Positions 42,201 through 57,200 of a stretch of DNA of 64,000 bases are shown here, in pieces. How positions within the stretch are numbered: the stretch's first letter is position 1; each line of letters starts with the position of its first letter. Made by a program: the position numbers and the translations under genes. Origin of the DNA: Anseranas semipalmata (taxonomy: Eukaryota > Chordata > Aves > Anseriformes > Anseranatidae); NCBI GenBank assembly GCA_013399115.1, contig VXAA01004384.1, positions 2,261 to 66,260 on the forward strand. Direction: 5' to 3'. The notes beneath the pieces are model-generated. The model was not told where the DNA came from. It worked only from the letters and a program-made list of their open reading frames with translations, and searched no databases.

Positions 42201-45200
42201 CACTTTTAGAGTTAATTCTGGTCAGATGGAGTTATTTGTTTCCAGTTTGAATCAATCCTTTTGCCAGAATTTTAGCTGGACAGCACACACAGCTTATTTT
42301 CTGAATTAAGAGCCCAGGTGCTATTATGAGTGTATACAGATTATCACCACCTCCCACTGGACCAAACAGAACACTTGAGGCTTTATTTTTACATGAGTTA
42401 CACTCCTAGGACAAGATGCGTGATAAAATGAACCATACATTTTTATCTTTAAACTGTTTTAAAACTTGTAACTGTCTTTAAAAAAAAACAACTGAGACTG
42501 AAACATAAAACTCTTTTTCTGCTTCTGAGACTCTTGGTTGCTTCTAGCCTATCTACTGTGATGGAAAGATAGAGGCTGCAGAAATTCACTTGGTTCTCGT
42601 ACAGGGGTAAGAAAATCTAGTAGACTCTTTGGCATCCAGATCTCCTTTCTTTGAATCCTAGAAAGCAATAGTTCCATTTCCCTGAATGCAGTCTTTTTTA
42701 TTTGCTGTGTTTTATCGAAGTATCAGGATAGGCCTCTTCCAGAAGTGTATCTGCAACTGCTAGAAGTTCTTTTAGAGAGTCCTGAATAGGTATGTTCTAC
42801 CCGTGTTCATAGCAGCTTCTCATCCAGTTAGTTCTTTTAAAATAAACTTCTGTAACAGCTCCCAGTGGGGTGAACTTTTGCTACTGACAGTTGAAGTGGA
42901 GAGATGGGTGTGAGAATGAGATCATTTTGCTTGATGCTTGGTGTGGCTTGCTCCTCACCATCTAGTTGGAAAACTCCAGTTCTGCCAGCACAGTTGATGA
43001 AAACTCTGGGTTTGGATCAGTGATTCAGAATTGGGAATATCTCGGGCTAAGATGAGAAATATTTCCTGCTGGAAACCACTGTTTAGGAAATTTTCTTTGT
43101 GTTCTGATGGCAAGCAGATCAGTGAATAATTCTGGCACTAGAAAATACTTCTCATCAAGAGAAGGCAAAGCTATGTAAGAGGGGCATGTGAACAACTCAA
43201 GCAGTGTGCGCACCAGGAGAGTCCTAGGTAGAGATGGCTTGTGTGTAAAATCACATGGGCCGCTGTTCTGGCAGTTTGTTTAGCAATGCTCCGCTAAGCA
43301 TTGCAATGCTTGAGAGATTGTTATTGTTCCTTGGTTTCATGACTATCCAAAGTAAGGTCTGAAGTGTCAGTTATCTCAAAGAGCGCTGGTATCTGATATG
43401 AGGAAAAAAAATATCAAGTTGTACGCAGACCGAGAGCTCTGTGTGTACAGGGAAGATACACAGTTACACAGTCCATCTTCTCTTGATTCAAGTCCAGCCA
43501 GGTTTGTGTGTATTAAACAATGCTCCTATGAGACTCTAGAAATGGACATTCCCAAGCTGCTCCTCATTGATGGTTCCTTCCCTGAAGCCTCGGCCAGTGT
43601 GGAGTTTCCTGGGTTGAGTCACTTGTTAGCATCTGGGAGACCCTTCTTTAAAATTCCCAGGGAATCAGTATGTAGCTCTCTTCCTTCCTATGAACAGTCC
43701 TCAGTGCTTGAACCTGAAGTTTTTGATCATCAAGAGCTCAGTAACTAATTCCTGGGCAGGTGATTGCTAAAAATGGGGTTGGAAAGGAACCATTTTGCTG
43801 TTTCAGGCAGTCTGGGGCCTGTGTATCCAGAAGGGTATCTCCTTGACATTGGGGAAATACACTGTGGGTTTCTCTCTGCTTTTGCTAGAACATCTGTTTA
43901 GTATTAGCTTACCAGCTCTAAGCTGTAACTCTCCGGCAGGCAACCGAGATGCCGCATGCAATGTAGGCAAGAAGTTTCCTAACTTCTCAAGCTCAGTTTC
44001 TGAAGAGCCAGCATAGAGAAACATGTATAAAAATGAAGTGGGACTTAAACGTGCTGTCGTTTGTAGAAAATGAGCAGATACCACAAGTTTTCTTGGTGTA
44101 AAATTCTACCAAAGGCAGTTAATTGTGTCTCTAGGAGAATAAAAAATAGTAAAGAACTACGTTTGCATATACAGAAAGGAACTGTTTAGGTTCAGGCAAA
44201 ACACAGAGGTGGTACTGCAAATGCTGAAAATGGAGTGTTAGGCCAGGTAGGAAATCTGTTGCGGCCTTGTGACAGGGTATGTCTGTTTGTGTCGCGTTGG
44301 TTTATGTCTGTTTGGTGTGTCAGTCCAGTATGGGAATTTTACCCACAACATGTGATTTGTCAAAAGGATATAAGAAACGTGTGTAAAAGCATGTATGTAA
44401 TTCCTTCTCGTTATCTTGCACGTATAACATATATATAACATATATCTTGTAAGTGGGAGAGTAATTGTGCAGATATTTTCAGGGCAATGTCAGCCCAATG
44501 TCCCGTATGTTCTTGAATAATCAGTGTTTAATTCCCTCCAGCAGTCTTGTCCCTCTGCTCTCCTGGCAAGTGTAACCATTGCTGTCCATCGTCCTCCTGT
44601 GGATTCAGGACCTCTTCACGTGGCTCAAAACTAACGGCCCTTATGGCTTATAAAGTCTCTGCAAGTCTGCATCATTGATTTAAGAACTTACCTGTTTGTT
44701 TATAAAAGTCTGTTCCTGTAACTTAATTTTCACAGGAAATAGAGGCCTAAGAATAAAACAGGTCTGGATTAAAAGAAGGAAAAGAAATCCAGAATCCTGA
44801 ACCTCAGCTTGTGGCACCTTTGGTCTGATTCTGTTACAAATCACCTTTATCTGCTTGTAGCACTTTTCCTATTTGAAAATATCCTGACAAAGCCTTGGTA
44901 CAGATAGTTTGGCTTATATGAAACTACAATATTGAATTTGACCCATCAAATGATAAGTTCCTGTGCTCCTTGTCTGTGTTTCCCTCCCAGTAATGGCATG
45001 TGCAGTTTTTCCAGGACTGTGTGCACTTTAGGTATGCTTATAAACACGTTTCTGTGAGATCACAGGAATAGAGGGAAATTATCTGCAGCTCGGGGACTGC
45101 CTTGAGTTCACATTGTCTTTGTGCAGGTCAGGGGTAGCTCTGTAGAGCCAGGGAGGTTCAAAGGGCAAAAAGGAATGTAGATGAAAGAGCACGTCCACCA

Positions 45201-48200
45201 GGATGAAGTAGCATGAGGCTTTTACAGTTCTCTCTGTCCCCTCGCATTGAGGGCCTGATTAGTTACACGTGAAATCTTCATATCCAGTAGAAATTGTGTG
45301 GGAATTGGTCATGAAACTCAGCCAAAAGCTTCTCAGAACCTTCAGAAGCTCCAGAATCACCAGAAATTTCAGTAACCTGTTGGGATGTCTATCAGATGAT
45401 GTTAGTCACGTCTAAAATATATCCTGTTCTCCAAGCTCTTCATGTTTTCTCCTGCAGCTGGTAGTCTGGATAAGGAAAAAGTGGAATAGATGGTATATCT
45501 TAAATTAACTTGTGGCGGAAGTGCTAGTTGTATCCTAGGCAGGCAGAGGAAATGGTGATTTGGTTGAAAACACACTGAGATGTCAGAAGTAACAAAACCT
45601 GCGTGCAACAGAGAGTAGATTATGTTATGTGAAACTAAAAGTATTTACTGAGTAAGGGTTTTCAGACTTTCTTGTATCCTGTGCTGTCTGCTATTTTCAT
45701 TGGTGAGTTGGGGTGATAGAATAGAGACTATGCATATTAAATTGGTTCATGACAAACTGAATGGGCCTCCAGCTGTGTTTGAGGAGAGGATTGGATTTTA
45801 ATGCCTTCAGGGTGCTCTCTGAGATTTTTCAGAAGTTGTGATGAGACCAAGATGTTCAATATTTTTGTGTAGAAGTAAAACAAATACAGTAGTAAAAACA
45901 AAACAGAGGGGAGGATTCATCCGGAAGCATGGTTCAGATGATAAAACAATGCAGAATATCGGTAGCTTTAGACGTGCCTGTGCAATTAATGTTATCCACA
46001 TAGTCAGATCAGTTGTTTTGCAATAGCATTCATAGCCTCAGTGCCTAAGAGTACACCGATGTGCCTACTTATCTAAAAACTTTCAGACATCATTCCTCAC
46101 ATCTTTATTCTGTGATTGGAATTCCAGTAGAGCCTTTTTTTTGACCTAAAAGTCTCTTGTGTTTTGAAAGAGTTAGAAAAGCTGGAAACTCCAACTGCTT
46201 GGTGAAATGTTATGACTGGGGCATTTCATTTTTAAAACCCATATTTATAAAAACATAAAGCTTCTGTGGTTCTCTGATATGGTTGCATCCTATTTTGCAG
46301 GATATTGGCAGAAAATTTTGAAATTAGCTCGAGGCTTCTTTTGGAAACAAAATGTACATAATTAGAATACTTGAAGACTAAAGCATTTATTGTAGTTCTA
46401 GATGCGTAAGTTAGTAGCACATGTCAAGTGAGATGTGTGTGGATTAAGGCAGAGAAATGCAGCCATTTATTTGTTTGATATCACTGGCACCATCTCCCTG
46501 TACAATGCATTTTCTAAATAATCCATAATAAAGAAGGGTTTTGAAAAAATCCACTAACAGTCTTGGGCAGTATTGCCATTTCGTTTTTTACTCTCTAACG
46601 ATTACACTCAAACTGTGAATGTTCACAAAAGCATAGGAGGGTTTGCTGGACGGACCACTGGAGGTGTCCAGTCCGAAGTGGGAGTGTTGTCAGTTCTAGA
46701 TCAGATCAGCTGTGGGTTGGTGAGACTTGGGACCCTTCATGGATGGAGACCCCTTGCCTCTGTGGTGACTTGTTGCAGGGGAAGAATCTGAATGTCCCAA
46801 ACCACAGTGCGTGGCTGTGGCGCCTTGCTGCGTCAACCAGCACCACAAAGAAATTTTTGGCTTCGTTGTCTCTGTAAGTCCCTTCAGGTAGTTGTAGGTT
46901 GCTCCTAGATTGTCCCCACGTCTCCTCTTCACCAGACTGAACCAGCTCAGTTTCCTTTCTCTCTTCATATTCCACATGCCACAGGCCTTGACCATCTTGA
47001 TAGCTTCTGCTGGCCCCTCTCCAGTTTCCCCACATCTATCTTTACCTGAAGTGAGAGAAGGGGACCCAAAACTTTACATGGTATACATACAGAGGTATGG
47101 ACTCACCAGTGCTGAACAGAAAGTGACAAAACTTCCCTCAGTGCCACACCCCCCAGATTTAGCTTGGGTTTGCCTGATTTGCAGTGTTCCTCTAATACTT
47201 TTATTTTTCTTCCTTAAAATCTTTGCATCTGAGTTTTTCTTCAGTCATTTCACAGACTGCTTTTACTGTTTTATGCCCTACCAGGCACCACAGATTCCCA
47301 AGCACTGCACAAGGCTCCTTCTACATCTAATGGTGACAGAAAAGGCCCTCCTGATTTTTCCCGCCTATCCCTAACACCTCCCATTATGTGGACTGAATTT
47401 CCTTCTGGAGATGCCTTTCTCCTTCTGTAGATTTTAAAGAGAGCCTAGACAACTCTGTCAGACAGCTAAAGCTGGAAAAAATTAATCTCACCCTAAGTGG
47501 GGAGATGAAAGGCTTCTATTTGCTTGAGCCATTATGTTTTAAATGTGGTTAAGAGTTGGCAAGTACTGATAGAAGAAAACATACTGCTCTCCCAGGAAGA
47601 GCAGTACCACTGGGACTGTCAGGCCCAGACTGCTATAGCTTGATGTGTCTTTTGAGCAGCATACAAGAAAGCATCTCTCTACATATTTATCTTCCAAAAG
47701 CTGACCTTTCACTCTCTTTAATCTGGTGCCTGTGATCTTGCTCAGTCAATTGCTGTGGCAGACAGGCAGTTAGTCACATGCACAGTCACGAGATGGACAA
47801 GTAGTGTGACGTTCCTGCACCAGTTTACAGCCCTAGGATCAACCCCTGTTTATCCTCTTATCAGTTAGGCTTCACACAGGATCCAAGTAAACTATTGTCA
47901 TGAGAGAAAGCTTTTTTCATAACAGCCGTTTTGGCTGTGAAAAGTGCATAGTGCTTTGCGTCCCTCACAGTGCTGTAAGTTTTGATGGCTTGTGTGAATT
48001 CCCACCACTGTTCAAAACTGGATTCCTTCTCTTCCCTAGCTAGATTAGATGAGCTGCTTCCAGTGATACCAGTGGGAATATTAAACAGTTTGTCACCACC
48101 AGAAAGTTCCTGTTATTGTTGTTTCCTTGGTAATGCATACTCTTGTGTCCTTCCTTGAACTATTTTATTGTGTCATCAGAAAAACAACCTAAAGAGAAGT

Positions 48201-51200
48201 TTAGCTGCTTTTCCTGTTGTTTACAGAGATCGGGGGACTTGCAGAGGAGGTTGACAATTGCCAGAGGCTGGCAGGGAAAGCATGAGGGCTGAGGGAGGAA
48301 GGAAGAAGGAAGCCTTCCACTTCTGTTGGCCATGAGGGGCCACACTGCTCAGCTACCTGTTGCATATGCTCAGCTATTCTGAAGTGCACTTTCTAAGAGG
48401 CGTCTGTAGGTATCTTGGGATTGATTAAGGAAGAATACCCAACGTTAGGCATCCAGATCCTTTTTGCCATCAAGTGTGAGCTAATTATGTAACTTATTTA
48501 TACCTTTAAGGGCTATTTTCCATCAGATTTTTTTTCTTGTTTTGTTGTCAGGTTTCTGTTTTGGGGGAAAAAAAGTTAAGAAATGTTTATAAACATTTTT
48601 CCCCTTATAAAATGAAGTCTGTTTCTAGAACCAATTTACTTCTTCCTCAGCAACACTAGAAATTCAAACAGAGCAGGCATTTGGCAACAACAGTGGACTC
48701 AGAACTGAGATTTAAAAGGGAAATTCAGCTACAAACTTGAAGAGGAGGAAGCTCGTCAGGCTGGGGTAAATGTGGGTTGAGCAAGGCAAAAAAATGAAAA
48801 GAAACTTTATCTTCACACTCTTGGTTTAACTGAGATTATTAGTAACAGAGGTGACAGCTTCTTTAACATTATTATACTGAATATCTCTTTAATTAGAAGA
48901 AACTATGAATAGTTGATGAATCCTCAGCCATACAGATGTCCTGGGATCTGCAGAATGAGAAACATCTTTCCAACAAGCATTTGTAATGCAATACACATTG
49001 CACAGTTTAAAACGCTGCCATCCAATTTGGATTCGGCCCACTGCCTCTTGATATTAAAACCTTGTTGTCTCTGATCCGACATTTTAAGAAAAACAAAAGA
49101 CAACTTGGATTTGGAGCACCAGCCCCAGCTCATGTGTGCCAGACCACCATCCAGCCATCGGCAGCGTAGGAACTTTACGTCTTGGCAGCAGGGACAGGCA
49201 CAGAGACCCACCCAAGTCTGAGCTGAAGTCATTGCGGAGCTCTGGGTAAATCTAGGGGATTCAAGGAAAAATGCAGCCTCGCTGCTGACTGGGGAGAACA
49301 TTTGTTTCCTTGTTATCTGGTTGCGTTTCCTCCTCTGTCTCTTATGTTGTCTTATTTTTGTGGTTTTGACGATGGCATCTACATTGTTGGAAATTATTTA
49401 AAGGCACACTTTTATTCAACTTTGGCAGAATGTGGAAGGAGTGGAAAACCATTTCCTGTAGAGAAATCAGAGGAGGGAAAATGATGGATCAATAGAGAAG
49501 GAAGAACACCCATTTTTTTAGGTTCCTTAGAGAGATGTTCCTAAGTACCTGCTTACCCAGCAGATATTGATGATGCAAATGAGACCTAAACCTTTAAAAC
49601 CAGGTCGCAGGCAGTTTACTGAAAAGTACTTTGTGTGTGTGTGTGTAAATCATCTTTCTACCTGTGATCCAAAACCTTGTCACTGCTGGGAGGTGATACC
49701 TCCATCTCAGTGAAGAGGAATTACTCTCAGAGAGGTTAAGGCGTACCTTGAGCATAAGATTGGCTAAAGATTGGGATCAGGAGGAGATCCTCAGAGAATT
49801 AACTCTGTCAGTTACTTTTTCCAGAAAGTGGAGGGATAACAAATATTTATAACAGATAATTTTCAGTCCCTCTGATATATGTCTGTGTAGCTGATTTTAT
49901 TTGCAAATAGGAAAGATTTGTTGCTGCTAATATCCTATACGTCTGTTGCTCTCTTAGAATCAGCCCGCCACTGTCTGCTGTTGCACAGTCAGGGGCAAAC
50001 GGTGGCAAGCTGTGACTTTTCCAACAGGGAGAACAGAGAGGAGCACCCTGTGTTAGTGAGACCTGGGTTTCACCGTTGACTGAAATCTTCAACAGAGCGG
50101 AAGTTTCACTTGTAGAACTGGGATGCTTTTCAGGCAACTTTAATTGCACCTATTTAACAATGGTTTTGACCTAGAATGTAATTCACACTTTATTCTCTCC
50201 TGTTGTTAGCCTTGAAAACTATTCTTGTTTTTTGCTGTTCATTGCTTTCATTTTTTTTCTTTCCTCCTCCATATGCACCACCAGTGACTGTAAGATTTAA
50301 GTTGCTGTTGGCCAAATGTAATTTTATCCCCTCAAACCGTATTTGAATCCAGTACCTGGCTGCAAAGGACATGCATATTCTTTCTGAAGACAGAAAAACA
50401 TGTTCTAAGATAAATCCCATGCTAGGTGTCCAGCTCAAGAATGCATCTGCTGACATTCAGTATTTGGGCTAAAGAACTGTTTTTAGCAAAAAGTTTTTAG
50501 AAAAATTATTGCTGTTGCTGCAGAACACAAAAAAGACAGTAATTTCAAACCAGGGGTAGATTTTGCGCCACATGTTCTAAGATAGAACACAGTGTGATCA
50601 AACTAATTGCTTTCATTTGAAAAAGGTTAAGGTCTTAAACTACTGGACAGTTGTTTCTGGTTAGGATTTTAAAGTTCACTTGCTTTCCTGACTACCTGTA
50701 TATGTGGGCACATTTGCTGTATAAGAAAGCATGTGTCTTCTGCTTTCAAATGAAATTGTTTTATCAGAAGAGTGTTCAATCACTTCAGCAGCTGTCCCTA
50801 AATATTTCTCATGTGTACATCATTCTGATTGCTGTCTACGTTTCTCTGATAAAGTCTTTTCATGAGTTGCCTGCAGGTTAGTAAAACAGGGAAAGAGTAA
50901 GGTAGAAGCATAATCTTTACACACTCTTCCAAATTTCAGACATTCTTATGGATTTTAGAAATGCTGATTAGAAGAGCCCTCTGGTCCACCCTCCTGTGTG
51001 AAGGAAGGATGTCACCAACACTGTATGAGGTTGGCTGTAGCAGGGCTAGTGGGCTCTAAAGACCTCTGACGGTGGAGATCTCACCACATCTCTGGACAAA
51101 GTGTTCTAATGCTTTGCTGTCCTTTGAACTCATTAGAATGAGAAAGCAGAGCACAGCTGCATTAGCAATTGGATTTTGAACCCCAGTGTCATGTTGATCC

Positions 51201-54200
51201 AGCATTTGGAGAAAGCCTTACATAAATTTCCTTTTACTCATCCAAGTTCTGTTTCATGGGGAATCTGGTCTAGAGAGAGATCAGGTTTTACAGTCTAGAC
51301 CATCTCATGATACTGGATCCAAGGAGCATGTCCATAAAACCCACATTGTTTTTGAGCTTTGGTTGTCTCTCTGCTTTACGTGGCAGGGCTGCAAAGGCAG
51401 AACAGCAGAAAAAAAGGTGTTTGTTGGTAATAACATTACCCACTCTAGTTTGTATCACGTGTTTTCATGTTAGGCTCAGTCTCCAGTTGGGCACTAATTC
51501 TGGGAATCCAGAATTTGTCTTCAGTAGAAGAGCTGAGGTCTTGCAAGCAAATATAGAAAGTTTGGGTTAACATTTTGCCAGAGAAGCAAAGAATCTGGAT
51601 TATATCCTTTTTGGTTTTCCTGGACCTTATTCACATGCCCTACCTAAATTACATGTTTTTGCAATTACAGATTGCAGTTGCAAAACTAATAGCCTGCAGA
51701 TGCTATGCAAAAGCAGAGCTCTGCTGCAATGAATTAGAGAAGGAGGGGAATATCTTTTTATGGGTAGTAGTAATAAAACAATTAATTCCTTTTGGGTCTT
51801 ACAGCTTTGTAAAATCTACAAAGATAATTGACAGAGTCAGCTGGGAGTTACGGATGAACTGCATTTCTGTGTTTATACAGCCAATGAGGAGGGCACAAAC
51901 CAGCAGAGAAACATCATTTTTGAGTAACTTAGAGCAAGCTTTTTTTTTTTTTAATGTTATGATGCTAGGTTGATTGAGAGAGAGCCTTCAGAAGAAAATC
52001 TGATCCTTATCAAACATAACAGGAAGAGCTCTTCAACCAGTAAAAGCAGGAATGTTTTTTTCTTACAGAAGCACAGAAGGGAGTAAATTATTCATATACA
52101 CATAGCTTTTCCAGTTAATCTTGAAACTCAAATAATTTCCACAAATAACACACAAATTATCGAAGCATTTTCAAGTCCTTAAAAATCTTCCTGTATGGTT
52201 TTAACCAAAACTGTTTACTTAAATATAGAATTCTGTTCGTCACATCCTCTTACTTTGCATTTAGGAATTTTTTTTTTTTAATCTGCTGCCAAACCAAAAT
52301 TACATCATAGCAAATGCATGCATTGTTCTTTACTTTTGGGCCTTGCAAAGCAGTTTTGCAGAGAAGTTCAATTGGCTGGATTTCTGTCCAGTCTGTCCTG
52401 TGGCCTCCTTGTTCACAAGGGTTTGTTTTCTCTTTCATATACCTTTCCTAAAGAAAAAGAATAATAAAGACAAAACTAAAATAAAGAGTACATATATGGT
52501 AAAAATACAGTCCAAATGGGGTGCCAGCACCTCATTCTCCTTCACTGCCATATGACTGGCTTTGCTGTGCCTATCCGTGCGCCTAGTTAACACAAGCTTC
52601 TGCTAACTGATTTTCCAGAGTATTTCCTATTCCTGAGGGAATGAATGCTGATAGTATCTAGTACCTCTTATTTAGGATGTGTTGCAAGTCAAAAGTGAGA
52701 TTCAAAAAGCTCAGATAGAAATGAGGCAGGTTTGTCTTAGGTAATTACAGAATGAGAGATTTGTAGAGGAATGGGAGGGTTGAGAATAGCTGGTCATTAG
52801 GCAGATGGTATCACTTTGCTAACTGGATTTCGACAGGCATTTCAGTAGGACGTAAGGTCAGCTGGCCTGGCTTCTGGAAGTGTGCTTATATTCTGATTCC
52901 TGAAGGGAGATGGGAACTCCCTCTCAGAGGCCACTAGATAGATTCTACCTAAATACTAATAATTGTCAGCATACTTCAATGTTATTTTGAGGCATAATTC
53001 CTCCTATTTGGCCTTAGAAGTTGAATAAAAGGTTTGTAAACCATGAAAATAGAAAAACTGAATGTTATGTCAGTTTTTTCCACCTTAATGTGACATCTGC
53101 TTTACAGCTACCTTTAGTGTACCTAAGCAACACTTTGTATTATATTCTGTTGTGTATTAGAAAGTTGTTGTGTTGGTCTTCTCTAACCTTGCAGAAATAC
53201 TGAAAGATCTTCGTGCATTTTTATTCTTGCTTTCTCAGTTGTAACCTTGATCTTCTACCTAAAGCGAGCTGAGTAGGATACCAAATGAGACAAAGGGCAG
53301 CAAATTCAGCTGTTAGTGCACAGGTTCAAACAGAGGAAAGGAAGTGATTCAAATAACAGAAGTAGACTTGTGGAACTCCTTGCCGAAATGTGCTGTAGAT
53401 GTTATGAATTTAGATGGATTCAAGGGAAGACTGGGAAAATTCATGGAATAGAAATCTATTAATAGCTACTAAATATGTGAAAGTTGCATCTTTGTTAGGA
53501 AATCCCTAAAACAGTAACTGATAATGGCTAGCAGCTGGAAGGCAGGTAGGGGAAAGTGTCATATTTGCACACACCGCCTATTTCCATCCTAGCAAGATAA
53601 ATTGGCTTTCCATGGAGTCAGAGGAGGACAGCATCAGCTCTCAGGCAGTAGCAAGAATGCCCAGCCTAGGACAGGCAGGAGGAGGAAATCGGGAACAGCT
53701 TCAGTAGCCGGAAGGCGTAATTTACCTCAAGTCATTGTGAGACCATGTCCTCTATACCTGGAGAGATTTTTTGCTCTAAAATAGAGGCATATGTTGACTA
53801 CTGTTGCATCTTGGATCTCCTGGGAGTCAAGAGGTACTGGAGACATGATCTGAATAAATATGTGTGAGATGCTTGCAGTTCATTTAAAAATCTGAATTAG
53901 GTCACTTTAGTTTGCCCTCTGCTTATTAGGTTCCATTCGGTCTTTAAGGTAACATAGCAAAAATTCAATCCAAAAGATGAAGGGACAAAACAAAGTAGTA
54001 GTTCTTGCTCTAGTAGCGTTTTCTGTTTCCCCTTGTTACTTGCAGAGGGGACACAGTTCACAGTAGGTCTCCATATCCTTGTTAGTCTCCGTAACCTTTT
54101 TAGTTCTTAATCCAGAAGAGGTCCGTGGCCACTGGTTCTCTTTTACACCGTGCAAACACTTAGTGCTGACCTTCAAGGCTGAGCTCTGCTCATAGATGTG

Positions 54201-57200
54201 CAGCAGTGCTGCCACTGGAAGAGAATGAAGAAACTTCTCAAAAAGAGGCTTGTGATAGGGTGAATTTTCCATTCCTCTGAGGTCTATGGGATTTTCACAA
54301 GGCTTTGGTTCACAGTGAGATGTTTCCCAGTCAGTTTAGTTTTGCAGCCCAGGTCATATCACATCTGGCAGTAGCACAGTTGATAATAAAAGGCACTAAA
54401 GACCTCTTCATTAAAGGGTTTCTCATGTGGGGACTAAACTGGATAGCCACCCTCTCTTCTGTGGGGGTAGTGACCAGAAGGGCTTCCAGATCACAGTTAG
54501 GTGTTATTTAAAAAGTTTGTCTGGGAATGTCAGAAAAGTGTAATCTTACACTACAGGACTTTTTATTGACTGTGGGATTGAGTTATTTCTGGTAAAACGC
54601 TTAAATAAAAAGCATATCTCGTCACTTCATTGCTGTTTGCAATGTATAGGCTATAAAAACCACCTGTGCATAGAAACACTGGGATTGGTGTGAATAGGAA
54701 CACTTTTGGCAAAAATAAAATCAGAAAAAGAAGCTCTATTCCCACTGCTTCTGGGAGCTTTCCTGTTATGGGACAGTTCCCCCCCGCCCCTCCCATCTCA
54801 AAATACACTTAAAATTTAGAAAAGTAATTAAATTCTATGATTACCGCATGGGGGTTGAATTTTCGGTTACAAACTTTCTTCTTTAATATGCTGCAAAATC
54901 AAACCGTGTTAATATGTGCTAGCCAACCTCAGGTTTAATATATGCAAAACTGGCACTCTTTCAAATTAAGTTAAATTGTTATTGTTAAATCCAAAGCAGT
55001 AAAGCTACTGTAGCTTCCCAGGGTGAGCTGTCAAGAGGCTAAGACCTTGTGAATTTTTAGTGCAACTTTTCTGTGGATTCCTTGCAGTCACTGTCCTTTC
55101 TTCCACTCGCTCCCATACACATCTTTGCATGTCATGTATTTTCTGTAAGGATCCATGATGGGGTGGGTGGGTGAATGCACTTGGGTTTATAAATGTTTAA
55201 AACAAAAAACAAAAAACAAAAAACAAAAAAAAAAACATTGACACCCCAACTTTAAAATCAGTGCATCTTTCACAGTTTGTGGTATAATGGGCAAATACTG
55301 TGTCTGTGAATCACAGTTTCTGTAAAGGTTTTAACTGGTTTCCTCTTTTTTTAACTTAAAATCATCCCCATGCTTTTCAGATGTGAGGGTCAGACTGCAC
55401 TGGTAAAGACAGCAGTAGTTTCAGAGGTACCCTCCCCTCTACAGTGACTGCCCTGTTTAACGTCCTCTGGTAGCAAAAGCAATATTGCAGGAACTTCTGG
55501 CGTTTTCAAACGGACCGCTGCTGTATCCAGTGTGGTGTGTCCTCAGGACACCATATGGTTGCCATCACCCAAACAAATCAATACAGAAATTATACAGCCA
55601 TTTCCTGTACAAATTTGTAAACTTTCTTACACGTCCTCTTCGGTTGTTCTTCGAACTGGCAGAGGAAACCAGAAACAGATATGCCAAGAGCTGATTCTCA
55701 TTTACACCACGATCCTTGTTATGTGCTTGGCACTGTCAGGAACTGCTGGGGAAAATGAGAATCAGCCCTTAGGCCATGGGTATACTGCAGGAAGTTCTCT
55801 TCGAGAACTTAGTAGAGAGGAAGCTAGAGAATAGCTTCCTTTGAGTCCAAAGAGGCATGCCCCAGAGAGCAGCTGAGGTTCACTCGTGGCTGTGTTGAGA
55901 ACCAGGTTCCAGCTTCACAGTTAGGGTTTCCCGGTCAGGACTTTCATGCCAAAGACTGTAATGCCGCTCAGCGCAGGTTCGATGGCCTGCTTAGGAGATC
56001 GGGACGTAAGCGTCACGTCTCTGGCAACAGCCAGACAGCCTGAAACAATTATTCTGAAATTTTCAGAAAGTGTGAAATCTGTGGTAGATGAAAGCAAAGC
56101 TGGTTCATTGGCCCTACCAGCAACCCTTCTGTCAGCTCAGGGTTTTAAAAACTCCAGCTCCTCAAAGGACTTGTCCAGGGCAGTCTCTGGAGTTGCATGT
56201 CGCTTTTTGGGCCTGAGAAAGCACAATTTAGTTTCACAGGCTTTGTGTGGCCAAAAGCATAGCTCTAAAGAAGTTCCAGTCTCATCTCATTGACCTGAAT
56301 TCCCTGCAGATGTTCAGAAAAGCTATGTTTGAAAGATGATACATAGATTTCATGCACGGCTTTTATGGTCAAATAAACGCTTGCGTTGTGTCTGCTTCAT
56401 CTTGAGATCACTAGGTGTGGTTGGATAGCTGATAGATGAGCTTTTAAGCTGTCAGGACATGTTGGACACTACCATAAGCAGCATGGCTAAAGAAAAATGG
56501 TACCCCCAGCAGCTTTGGGGAACTGCCAGCACTTGAGTTGGATGTGGGAAGCTCTTCAGTCTGCGAGGGCAGTAGTTTGGTCTGAGAATCACAGTTGTGA
56601 AGATTCATGCTGGAAGAGATCGAGGCATGATTCCCTGGGAGACCTGTTAGTCATAAACAGATGAACAAATGCCCAGCTACAATGTTTGTTTACTGTAAGA
56701 AATCTTCTAAAGCTGTCTGGACAGAGTGCCCTTTGGCATGCTGAGGCGCCTGGCTCTGTTTGCCCTCTCTGCTTTGGCAGTGTCTTTGCTAGTGGCGATA
56801 TTCTAGCACACTGCTCGTTTCCTTTCCTGGTACAGATCAAATCTCCTCATCAAGGCAAATTACGAGAACAGCACTATAAGGTTTTCCTTTGGTATTTTAA
56901 TCCCGTCTCCGTGGAGCTTTTATTCCTATAAAGTAACAAATGTCACTTGTTTTTGAAAACATTGTTATTAATTTGTTGGAGATGGATCTCCAATGGTGAG
57001 CTGGGATCATTTGAACATCTTGACAAAGTCTTTCTGAGAAGCGAGATGCAAAGATAGGGCCTGTCTTACGGGAGAGGAGTCGGCTTCCACGTGGATCACA
57101 CCTGTACTTAGTAGGGTACATGCCCAAAACCAAGGGGGAAAGGTCAGAGGCATGGCTTGCTCGCTAATAGCGTGACAGCCTACTTACATAGGCAGATGTG

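Noticed and set aside
46910..47374. 154-codon plus-strand open frame
   Set aside because: It runs antisense through a diverged CR1 fragment and has no independent protein resemblance.
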